In this document: one piece after another, positions 42,335 through 50,065 of the stretch
Layout of the letters: every line of letters starts with the position of its first letter
Numbering within the stretch: the first letter of the stretch is position 1
NCBI RefSeq assembly: GCF_045291545.1
Contig: NZ_CP149514.1
Span: 1,054,001-1,118,000 of the forward strand
DNA from: Gallaecimonas sp045291545
GTDB taxonomy: Bacteria; Pseudomonadota; Gammaproteobacteria; Enterobacterales; Gallaecimonadaceae
Reading direction: 5' to 3'
DNA: 64,000 nucleotides
The notes under the pieces: model-generated
What the model was told of the DNA's origin: nothing
Seen by the model: only the letters and a program-made list of their open reading frames with translations
Database searches by the model: none
Position numbers and translations under genes: made by a program

Positions 42335-42508
42335 ATGAAAGTTTTAAATACTAACGAGTTAAAATGTGTAGTAGGTGGTAGTGATGATGGTTACGATTCT
42401 GGTCATAAAGTTGGAGAAGCTATTGGTGGACTGTATGATGCTGCGGTAGAAGCAGTAACTGACTTTTTTGTTTGGGTAGATGAATTAGATGGCTCTTTAG
42501 CTGATTAA
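42335..42508 (+). CDS. Double-glycine-leader microcin-like precursor peptide 2
   Basis: A 57-residue precursor too short for routine gene calling. Its leader MKVLNTNELKCVVGG parallels that of peptide 1 and ends in Gly-Gly. The predicted mature 42-residue peptide starts SDDGYDSGHKVGEAIGG, contains a GxxxG (GEAIG), an aromatic patch (DFFVWVDEL) and an acidic end. The only cysteine is in the leader. AAGGA lies seven bases upstream of the ATG. Paired precursors with GxxxG motifs are typical of two-peptide (class IIb) bacteriocins, so peptides 1 and 2 may act together. Alternatively one is an independent microcin. Confidence 0.82.
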   Translation: MKVLNTNELKCVVGGSDDGYDSGHKVGEAIGGLYDAAVEAVTDFFVWVDELDGSLAD

Positions 42509-42538
42509 TAGTAATTGATCTTTAAATTATTATTACTT

Positions 42539-42569
42539 AAAGGAGAACCACCAAGAGTTCTCCTTTATT
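42539..42569 (+). terminator. Terminator-like hairpin after the peptide genes
   Basis: AAAGGAGAAC pairs perfectly with GTTCTCCTTT around an eight-base loop, followed by ATTTAT. The weak T-tract suggests partial termination, giving more peptide mRNA than immunity/exporter mRNA. Confidence 0.6.
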
Positions 42570-42593
42570 TATCAATATAAGAGTTGTTTCTTT

Positions 42594-43199
42594 ATGAGAA
42601 GTATAGCTTTCATTTTATGTGTTTTTTTAACTTTTGCGATCAGCCTTCAAATTCCTATCTTAAAAAGTAGAGAATTATTATGTTTAGTCTTGTCATGTAT
42701 TATTGGTGCTGGGGTTACTTCTTTATCAAAATATAAGATCTTGGACTTTGATAAAGTTACTGTGAAATGGATATATAACGCATTCATATTGGGGCTACTA
42801 TATGGATGTATAAAATTCTATGCTAAATATTACATCCTAGATCATGTCATGGGAAGCTCGAAAGAGACTGATATTAAAAATTTTATCGAAACCTTGACTT
42901 TTATTGTAATAATAATCCCATTACTTGAAGAGTTTTTCTTTAGGGGGATTCTTTTTGATGATATAAAAAGGATGTTGGGTAATAAAGCAGCTATTTTATT
43001 AACATCTATTCTTTTCATCACACTTCATATAAAAAACTTTAGTATAAATCCTATGCATGAATCGGTTTTACTTATGCTACCGGGAGTTTTTATTTACGTG
43101 CACCTTAAGCTTAAAACAAATAATTTTTTAGTGAGTTACGTGGCTCATTTAACTCATAACTTAACAGTATTTCTATTTTTGTTGTTTTTGGCACGATAG
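42594..43199 (+). CDS. CPBP-family intramembrane metalloprotease, candidate immunity protein
   Basis: A 201-residue polytopic membrane protein of the CPBP (CAAX protease/bacteriocin-processing, formerly Abi) family. Motif 1 is EEFFFRG (EExxxR), motif 2 FITLH in the next helix, and motif 3 HLTHN near the C-terminus, so the catalytic set is complete. CPBP proteins commonly give self-immunity in bacteriocin loci of Gram-positive bacteria. Here the gene sits between the precursor genes and the exporter, which fits an immunity role. Very AT-rich. No separate small immunity gene is visible in the cassette. Confidence 0.8.
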   Translation: MRSIAFILCVFLTFAISLQIPILKSRELLCLVLSCIIGAGVTSLSKYKILDFDKVTVKWIYNAFILGLLYGCIKFYAKYYILDHVMGSSKETDIKNFIETLTFIVIIIPLLEEFFFRGILFDDIKRMLGNKAAILLTSILFITLHIKNFSINPMHESVLLMLPGVFIYVHLKLKTNNFLVSYVAHLTHNLTVFLFLLFLAR

Positions 43200-43218
43200 T
43201 TTCAGGAGATATTAAAAG

Positions 43219-45408
43219 TTGCAATATATTTTAGAACCGACAAAACTACTGAGGTATTCTCACATTAAAGGTGCTCCCCTAATTCTTCAGTCTGAGTTGG
43301 CTGAGTGTGGATTAGCATGTATGGCAATGGTTGCTAGTTATTATGGTCATAGGCTGGATATGGCTTCAATACGTAAACGTTATTCTGCTAATTTAAAAGG
43401 TATTAACCTTCAACAGCTTATCGAGTTGGGTGATAGTTTAGGTCTTGCAAGCCGTGCTTTACAATGTCCTATTGATGAACTTCATAAAATACAAACCCCA
43501 TGTATTTTACACTGGGATATGAACCATTTTGTCGTTTTAACTAAAGTTTCAGGTAAAGGACGCAGTGCAAAATTTTCAATCAATGACCCTGCTGTTGGTA
43601 AACGTACATTAACAACTGAAGAATTTAGCAAACACTTTACTGGCATTTGTTTAGAGCTTACGCCAACCAGTAAGTTCGAGGTAAAAGAAGAAAAGGTCAA
43701 AATGAAGTTCACGCAATTGTGGTCTTCAATGTCAGGTTTAAAGTCAGGGCTAGTAAAATTAATTGGCTTATCTTTGGTACTTCAACTATTCGCTTTAATG
43801 ACACCCTATTATATGCAGTGGGTAGTGGATGAAGTACTAATCAGTTATGATAAGCCATTATTAACGGTATTAGCGATTGGCTTTGCTTTAATTGCAATTA
43901 TTTCCGTAGTAACAAATGCTGTGCGAAGTTGGTTAATACTGCGCCTTTCAAGCCTACTCAATATGCAAATGGGTGTAAACTTACTTAGGCATTTATTGCG
44001 CTTACCAATGAACTATTTTGAATCACGTCATGTCGGTGATATTGTTTCCCGCTTTGGTTCATTAGCGCAAATTCGTGAGCGTATTACCACGGGAATTGTT
44101 GAAACGCTAGTTGATGGTGTGATGGCTATTACAGTGCTAGTGATGATGGCATTATACTCCATCAAGTTAACAGCAGTAGTATTAGGAGCTATAGCGCTTT
44201 ATACCCTAGTAAGGTTAGCTTTATATAGCCCATTGCACCAAGCCACCGAAGAAATGATCCAAGCATCTGCGAAAGAACAGTCTAACTTTTTAGAAAATAT
44301 TCGCGGTATTCAAACCATCAAACTGTTTGGTAATGAATCCCAACGTCAAGGTATTTGGCAAAACCGTTACGCAGATGTTATTAATTCTAGTATTTGTTTA
44401 GGCAGATTAAAGATTAGTTTTGAATCTTTCAATAAATTGCTCTTTGGCTTGGAAAATGTGCTGGTGATTTACTTTGCTGCCATGATGGTGATGGCTAATA
44501 GCTTAACAGTGGGTATGGTGTTGGCCTTTATCGCTTATAAAGGCCAACTTACCAGTCGATTCGCTAATTTAATTGAACAAATAATCCAATTTAAAATTAT
44601 GCGACTGCACCTTGACCGTATTTCAGATATTGCACTGACTGAGCAGGAGGCTAACCGTGAAGGCGAGTCAGTATATTTAGCTAGTGGTATAGCAAACGAA
44701 AAGTTATCTGAAGAAAGTCAGTTTAAAGGACAGATTATATTGGAGAATATCTGCTTCAGCTACAGTAAAGAACAAACACCTATCCTAAATAACGTAAATT
44801 TAACACTCAGTGCTGGAGAGTCGATTGCTATTACAGGTGCATCTGGAGCTGGTAAAACTACCTTAATGAAAATCATGCTTGGATTGTTACAACCAACGTC
44901 AGGCAAGGTGCTACTTGATGGTAAAGACATCACTCAACTCGGTTTGAAAAACTACCGTAAACAAATAGCAGCAGTAATGCAAGATGATACATTATTAACA
45001 GGCTCTATCGCAGATAACATTAGCTTTTTTGATCCTCAACCTAATTATTTAAAGATAGAGCAATGCGCCCATTTAGCGGCTATTCATGATGACATAATCA
45101 AAATGACTATGTGTTATAACTCACTCGTTGGTGATATGGGGTCTAACTTATCGGGTGGACAGGTACAGCGCTTATTGTTGGCTCGTGCCCTTTATCAGTC
45201 ACCATGTGTCTTATTTATGGATGAAGCAACAAGTCACTTAGATAAAGATAATGAAGCAAAAATAAGCGAACAGATCCAGCACTTACACATGACGCGAATT
45301 ATGATCGCACATCGTCAAGAGACGATAAATATGGCTGAACAGGTCTATCATTTAGAAAATGGTACGCTAACAAATTTAAACGATATATGCTCTAAAACAG
45401 CTAGCTGA
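43219..45408 (+). CDS. C39-peptidase-containing ABC exporter (CvaB/PCAT type)
   Basis: A 729-residue exporter that removes double-glycine leaders and translocates the mature peptide. N-terminal C39 peptidase: Cys30 in ELAECGLACM, His103 in NHFVVL, Asp123 in NDPAVG. A six-helix ABC transmembrane domain follows (about residues 170-440). The nucleotide-binding domain has Walker A GASGAGKT near 540, signature LSGGQ near 644, Walker B CVLFMDEATS near 665 and IAHR. All catalytic residues are intact. The start is a TTG with AGGAG ten bases upstream, 19 bases after the CPBP gene. It should work with the HlyD-like adaptor and a host TolC. Confidence 0.92.
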   Translation: MQYILEPTKLLRYSHIKGAPLILQSELAECGLACMAMVASYYGHRLDMASIRKRYSANLKGINLQQLIELGDSLGLASRALQCPIDELHKIQTPCILHWDMNHFVVLTKVSGKGRSAKFSINDPAVGKRTLTTEEFSKHFTGICLELTPTSKFEVKEEKVKMKFTQLWSSMSGLKSGLVKLIGLSLVLQLFALMTPYYMQWVVDEVLISYDKPLLTVLAIGFALIAIISVVTNAVRSWLILRLSSLLNMQMGVNLLRHLLRLPMNYFESRHVGDIVSRFGSLAQIRERITTGIVETLVDGVMAITVLVMMALYSIKLTAVVLGAIALYTLVRLALYSPLHQATEEMIQASAKEQSNFLENIRGIQTIKLFGNESQRQGIWQNRYADVINSSICLGRLKISFESFNKLLFGLENVLVIYFAAMMVMANSLTVGMVLAFIAYKGQLTSRFANLIEQIIQFKIMRLHLDRISDIALTEQEANREGESVYLASGIANEKLSEESQFKGQIILENICFSYSKEQTPILNNVNLTLSAGESIAITGASGAGKTTLMKIMLGLLQPTSGKVLLDGKDITQLGLKNYRKQIAAVMQDDTLLTGSIADNISFFDPQPNYLKIEQCAHLAAIHDDIIKMTMCYNSLVGDMGSNLSGGQVQRLLLARALYQSPCVLFMDEATSHLDKDNEAKISEQIQHLHMTRIMIAHRQETINMAEQVYHLENGTLTNLNDICSKTAS

Positions 45409-45485
45409 GTTATTCAATGATACATGGATAAAGTTGTGAAAAGTAAAATTTAGCACTCAGTTTTTCACAACTTTAGCTTTTACAT

Positions 45486-46527
45486 GGCGTTGTTGATCAA
45501 ATCAGAGCCGGAGCCGCACGTCCCCAAAGAGCTGGCTACCCTTAACTGACCTGGCGAACAGGCATGCCGAGGCCCAGCATTTTGTTCATCACCTTCACCC
45601 CAGCCAAAGCCTCTGCCACTTGGCCGTTGTAGTCGCGCAGACTCAGCTTCGGGCTGATGAGCTGTTTGTATCGCGACATGGCCGTTTCCGCTTTTGAGCG
45701 TTGGTGATAACCGCTTTCCCTTTTCCACTCGGCCAGTTGCCCGGCTTTCAGCGCAGCAACGGCCTCGTTCCTTGGGTGACCTGGCTCCCAGAGCCCCGCT
45801 GTCTTACGAGGCGGGATGCTGGCTTTGGCCCCTTTCCTTTGCAGTAGCCGGTGGCAGGCTTTGCTGTCATAAGCCCCGTCGGCGCTGACTTGGTCGATGC
45901 GGCGGCGCAGTGGATTGAGCAGGCCGGGCAGTACCTCGCTATCACCGACGTTTTCCAGGCTGACTTCGGCGGCGATACTCTCATGGGTTCGGGTATCTAC
46001 AGCCAGGTGCAGCTTGCGCCAGACACGCCGCTTTTCCTTGCCGTACTTGCGCTGCTTCCACTCGCCTTTGCCATAGGCCCGGTGGCGTCGATAACCAGGT
46101 GGGCAACGGGGCCCTTGCTGGGCAGACGGTAGCGGATATCCACTGTCTTGGCGCGCTTGCTGATACAGCTGTAACTGGGCGAAGTCAGCGGCAGTTTCAT
46201 CAACTGGAACAGGGAGTTGATGAAGCCCTCCAAGGCGCGCAGTGGCAGGCCGAACAGGCCCTTAAGCATCAGCGCGGTTTCGATGGCGGTGTCGCTGTAC
46301 TCGAAACCACGGCCCCGGCCGCCGTGGTGGTGCTGGCAATGCCAATGGCGGATAGCGGCGTCATCTATCCAGAAGGTCAATGAGCCTCGATTGACCAAGG
46401 CCCGGTTGTACTCTGCCCAGTTACTGATGTTGTGCTTGGCCTTGCCCATCTGCGCTTCTCCTCCGATACGTCGGGTGATCGGATCACGGCCAAGCGGAAT
46501 GGTTCAATGCATTTGGGAAACAACGCC
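45486..46527 (-). mobile_element. IS5-family insertion sequence, right copy (inverted)
   Basis: 1042 bp, nearly identical to the left copy and in opposite orientation, with the same GGCGTTGTT ends. It differs by a seven-base deletion in the transposase gene, two single-base insertions relative to the left copy, and a few substitutions near the transposase N-terminus. Confidence 0.88.
45542..46449 (-). pseudogene. IS5-family transposase, frameshifted (right copy)
   Basis: Begins MGKAKHNISNWAEYN and reads in frame through RGRGFEYSDTAIETALML to VIDATG. A seven-base deletion near 46075-46079, relative to the left copy, then shifts the frame. The lesion differs from those in the left copy, so neither element can make a full transposase, though a functional gene could be reassembled by recombination between them. 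Confidence 0.88.
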
Positions 46528-46781
46528 CCTAAAGAGTGCTAACAAGTGGGGTATTTGGCCACGCTACCGCCCCTGCGTTGCGGGTCGCACTGTCCCTGTG
46601 TGCCGTGTTGTCGCGCCTCATCCGTAGCTGAACAAAAGATAAACTACCTTACCGGCCCGGCGAGGTAAACCTCTGATGGAATTCTAAAAGTGGCAAGGGT
46701 AGGGGGCGGTATTGGTAGTCGCCCTGGCTGTGGCACCAGGGCGATGAACGTATCGGTATTGGCCTGCACGCTGAAGAGTGT

Positions 46782-47153
46782 TTAGTCTGGCTTGCTGTAA
46801 TAGGGTTGGTTTGAGGTAAGCCGGGCCAGGCCGGTAACGATGCGGTAAACAGACCAGAAATAGGTGACTGGCCATAATAAGAAGATCCCAAGGGGTAGAA
46901 AGAAGCCGACAATGACCAGCCCCGCACTCCACCAAAAGGTGCGGATCATATTGTCGTAGTGTTCTTCAACCAGTGTGCCTTTGGCTTCATTACGTTTGGC
47001 CATGGCCCAGATAAAGCCAATAGGCCACATTACGATAGTGACAAAGCCGGTGGCCATTAGTACGTAGGCAATCATGGCGCCATTTTTGACGGTTTCTTCT
47101 TTTGCCGAGAGGGCTGGTGGCATGGTGCTGGTCATTTCTTGGGTGTCGGACAT
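46782..47153 (-). CDS. COG3671/DUF4870-like small membrane protein
   Basis: A 123-residue membrane protein with three hydrophobic segments (about residues 25-50, 70-90 and 92-110). Its NEAKGTLVEEHYDNMIRTFWW motif is typical of COG3671-type predicted membrane proteins related to DUF4870. The N-terminal 20 residues are polar. Function unknown. First native gene to the right of the island; its 3' end is about 250 bases from the IS. Confidence 0.65.
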   Translation of the reverse strand: MSDTQEMTSTMPPALSAKEETVKNGAMIAYVLMATGFVTIVMWPIGFIWAMAKRNEAKGTLVEEHYDNMIRTFWWSAGLVIVGFFLPLGIFLLWPVTYFWSVYRIVTGLARLTSNQPYYSKPD

Positions 47154-47325
47154 CCCTTTTCCCCTTTTGTGTTTGTATCCTGTTTGTGGCTGCTGCCTCG
47201 CCTAGTGCTGCGGCGAGAGAGGCTTAACAAATAAGTTACACATTTGTTTTTAATTAGTAAATTTTAGGAAGGGTGATAGGTCTAAACCTTGCAGAAGATC
47301 GCATTTTATTGGGGCAGCATGGCAC

Positions 47326-47357
47326 AAAAAAGCCCCGGCACTGGCCGGGGCTTTTTT
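47326..47357. terminator. Terminator after rnb
   Basis: Stem AGCCCCGGC/GCCGGGGCT with ACTG loop and runs of A and T on both sides, just downstream of the leftward rnb gene. Confidence 0.9.
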
Positions 47358-47369
47358 GTTTCTATGGTG

Positions 47370-49301
47370 TTACTTGGCGGGTTTGGCCACCAGCGAGCGG
47401 GTGTCTTCGTTGGCTTCAATCAACTGAACGCTGATTTCGTCTGACAGCTTAAAGCGCGCTTCGCCTTTGATGACAATGGCGCCGTCTTCGGCGTTGCATT
47501 CCAGTTCGTCTTTCACGTCGTGGATCTGCGAGGCCGGCACAAAAGCCACGGCGCCGTTATCTACCAGCCGTACCTTCATGCCGCCACGGTTCACGTCGAT
47601 GATCTCGGCGTTAAAGGCGGTGGCACTGGCCACTTCGGGTTTGAGCCAGCGCACGTACAGCCAGTCACCCATGTCGCGCTCGGCCAGGCGGTTCAGGCGG
47701 CGGTGCTCTGACAGATGCTCGGCCAGGCTGTCGTGGGGTTTGGTCAGTTCTTTACCTTGCAAGATGGCTTTAATCAGGCGGTGGTTCACCATGTCGCCGT
47801 ACTTGCGGATGGGGCTGGTCCAGGTGGCGTAAGCGGTCAGGCCCAGGCCGTAGTGGGGGCCGGCTTCCAGGGTAATGGCGGCAAAGCTCTGGAAGCGGCG
47901 CAGGCGGCCGTCCAGGTAGTGCTTGTTTTCGTTATCGAGCCAGCGGCGCATGGCGCTGTAGCCTTCGAGGGTGTGAATTTGCTCAACGTCGATGGGGGCA
48001 TCGTATTTGGCCAACAGTTCTTTGGCGTCGTTGAGCTTTTCTTCTTCGAAGCCGTCGTGCACGTTATACACACCAATGCCGCCGTGGCGGCGCAAAAACT
48101 CACCACAGGCGACGTTGGCGGCAATCATGCACTCTTCAACAATGCGGTTGGCGATGCGGCGATCTTCGCGGTGTACGGTCACCACATTGCCGTTGTCGTC
48201 CAGTTCGAAACGGTAATCGGGGCGGTCACCAAACACCAGCGCGTGGGCCAGGCGCCAAGCGGTGCGGGCTTCGGTAAGGTCACGCAACTGGCTGATGGTG
48301 GTAGCCAGGGCGTTGTCGGCTGGTTGCCAGTCACCGCTGCCTTCGAGCCAGTCAGAAACGTTGTTGTAAACCAGCTTTTCCTTGGACTGAATATATGCCG
48401 GGGTAAAGGTGGTGTCGTCGCCCAGGGTGCCGTCGTCTGCAATAAAGAACTTGGCCACCAGCGCCGGGCGCTGTTCGCCAGCTTTTAAGGAGCACAAGTC
48501 GTCTGACAGCACTTCCGGCAGCATGGTGATGTTCATGCCCGGCAGGTATACGGTAAAGGCGCGCAGCTCGGCGGCTTTGTCCAGATCAGAGCCGGCTGGT
48601 ACGTAGGCGGTGGGGTCGGCAATGGCCACCCACAGCTGGTAGCCGCCGTCGACTTTTTCTACCCACAGGGCGTCGTCCATGTCACGGGTGGAGGCGGCGT
48701 CAATGGTCACAAAGGGAATGTGGGTTAAATCTTCACGCTCCAGGCCGTCAATCAGCGTCAGTTCACCGTCAAAAGCTGGAGCGGTGCGTTGCAGGTTATG
48801 GCGGGCCAGGGTGACATGCCAGGGGGTATAGCCGTCGTTACTGTCGGCCACTTTTTCCAGTACGTCGGCGCTGAAGCCTTTATCGCCTTTGAGCGGGTGG
48901 CGAGTGAGCTCGGCCACGACCCAGTCACCCTGTTGTAGGTCAATTTTTAAACCTTTTTTCGGGCGGCAGCGAATACTGTCTTTGATTAAAGGATGATCAG
49001 GGGTAACGTAGAGACGGTCTTCACGTTGCTTAATGCGGCCGACAAAACGGCTCAGCATCGGCTCGATAAGACTTTCCGGCTCAGCCACATCCTTGTCTTT
49101 TTCGGTACGGACCACCGCTTTGACTTTGTCACCGTGGATGACTTTTTTCATGTACGGCGGCGGGATGAAGTAGCTGGTTTTTGCGTCAACTTCTAGAAAA
49201 CCAAAGCTTTTATCTGAGGCTTTAATGGAGCCTTCAACGGTTTTCAGGGTCTCGCGGATATCGGCCTTTAGCTGGGCCAGCAGCGGATTGTCTTTGAACA
49301 T
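47370..49301 (-). CDS. rnb: Exoribonuclease II
   Basis: A 643-residue processive 3'-to-5' exoribonuclease, almost the same length as E. coli RNase II (644). The start MFKDNPLLAQLK matches that protein. N-terminal cold-shock domains are followed by the RNB catalytic block with the metal-binding aspartates in VTIDAASTRDMDDALW near residue 205. A C-terminal S1 domain (NRGGMKVRLVDNGAVAFVP) ends the protein. The internal ATG at 49301 was chosen over a longer in-frame start for this reason. It degrades unstructured mRNA and is probably monocistronic. Confidence 0.95.
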   Translation of the reverse strand: MFKDNPLLAQLKADIRETLKTVEGSIKASDKSFGFLEVDAKTSYFIPPPYMKKVIHGDKVKAVVRTEKDKDVAEPESLIEPMLSRFVGRIKQREDRLYVTPDHPLIKDSIRCRPKKGLKIDLQQGDWVVAELTRHPLKGDKGFSADVLEKVADSNDGYTPWHVTLARHNLQRTAPAFDGELTLIDGLEREDLTHIPFVTIDAASTRDMDDALWVEKVDGGYQLWVAIADPTAYVPAGSDLDKAAELRAFTVYLPGMNITMLPEVLSDDLCSLKAGEQRPALVAKFFIADDGTLGDDTTFTPAYIQSKEKLVYNNVSDWLEGSGDWQPADNALATTISQLRDLTEARTAWRLAHALVFGDRPDYRFELDDNGNVVTVHREDRRIANRIVEECMIAANVACGEFLRRHGGIGVYNVHDGFEEEKLNDAKELLAKYDAPIDVEQIHTLEGYSAMRRWLDNENKHYLDGRLRRFQSFAAITLEAGPHYGLGLTAYATWTSPIRKYGDMVNHRLIKAILQGKELTKPHDSLAEHLSEHRRLNRLAERDMGDWLYVRWLKPEVASATAFNAEIIDVNRGGMKVRLVDNGAVAFVPASQIHDVKDELECNAEDGAIVIKGEARFKLSDEISVQLIEANEDTRSLVAKPAK

Positions 49302-49462
49302 CAAGCGTGCTCTGTGAAGAGTGAGAGTAAGGCCGGCGGCCCAAAATGCTGCCACACTATAACGAAAGGGGGCTAGCCAAGGCAAAGCCATGGCGGCCAG
49401 TCAGCAGAATAACGGGTCAGGGTGTCAGTTATAGGCAACCCGCCCGACAAGGGGGAATTGGG

Positions 49463-50056
49463 ATGAGACGAGCATTGATTGTTGCTGCATTGCTGGCCAT
49501 GCCAGTATGGGCGGCCCCTCCGGCGCAGTTACCGGTATGCGGTAGCTGCCACGGTATGCAGGGGCAGGGCATAGAACCGGTAGGTCCCAGGCTTGCCGGG
49601 CTGTCGGCAGACTATATTGCCGGGCAGCTGGCGTTGTTTAAAAGTGGTGCGCGCAAGAATGCCACTATGACGCCAATGGCTGCTTTATTGCCAACCGACA
49701 AAGACGTACAAGCCATGGCGCAGTATTTTGCCAGCCAACCGGCGCCGCCGGTGAGCAAGCTGCACTATCGCGGTGAGCAAGTGGTGTACAGCGATCCGGC
49801 AGAAAAACTGGCCTATCAGGGGGACTGGTCACGCAATATTCCGGCCTGTGTTGCCTGCCATGGCCCATCCGGGGTTGGTGGCGGCCCCATTCCACGTTTG
49901 GCTGGCCAGCAACAGGCGTACCTTGAAACGCAATTGCAGGCGTGGCGTAACGGCACCCGCAGTGGTGACCAGGACGCCATCATGACGCAGGTAGCCAAAA
50001 AGTTGACCGACGCTGAAATCAAGGCGATGGCCCACTACTTTGCCGGTATTAAATAA
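49463..50056 (+). CDS. tsdB: Di-haem cytochrome c4-type protein (TsdB-like)
   Basis: A 197-residue exported cytochrome with a signal peptide (about residues 1-18) and two CxxCH haem sites, CGSCH near residue 26 and CVACH near residue 129. Each is followed by GPRLAGL or IPRLAGQ with distal Met candidates in the AxTMTPMA and DAIMTQVA segments. This is the duplicated cytochrome c4 layout. It is 9 bases upstream of a TsdA-like gene, and TsdB is a c4-type electron acceptor of TsdA in several proteobacteria. The start follows a purine-rich GGGGGAATTGGG stretch. Confidence 0.82.
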   Translation: MRRALIVAALLAMPVWAAPPAQLPVCGSCHGMQGQGIEPVGPRLAGLSADYIAGQLALFKSGARKNATMTPMAALLPTDKDVQAMAQYFASQPAPPVSKLHYRGEQVVYSDPAEKLAYQGDWSRNIPACVACHGPSGVGGGPIPRLAGQQQAYLETQLQAWRNGTRSGDQDAIMTQVAKKLTDAEIKAMAHYFAGIK

Positions 50057-50065
50057 GGAGCAGCC

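Larger units (their letters stand above)
39490..46527. mobile_element. IS-flanked composite island carrying a microcin-type cassette
   Basis: About 7.0 kb bounded by two inverted copies of the same IS5-family element (39490-40536 and 45486-46527), with transposase genes pointing inward. The 4.9 kb between them is visibly AT-rich and uses AT-ending codons, unlike the GC-rich flanks. It encodes exporter adaptor, two leader peptides, CPBP protease and C39 ABC exporter. No target-site duplication is visible at the outer ends (CTTGTTCGT on the left, CCTAAAGAG on the right). The structure is therefore either an old composite transposon or two independent insertions around an acquired cassette. Confidence 0.8.

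Noticed and set aside
39490..46527. Target-site duplication at the island ends
   Set aside because: Compared nine- and four-base flanks at the outer ends, at each IS separately, and under the hypothesis of inversion between the IS copies. None match.
46528..46640. Integron attC-like sequence (TAACAAGTGGGG near the right IS edge)
   Set aside because: It has a TAACAAG start reminiscent of attC sites but no matching GTTRRRY partner or paired internal boxes, and no integrase is nearby.
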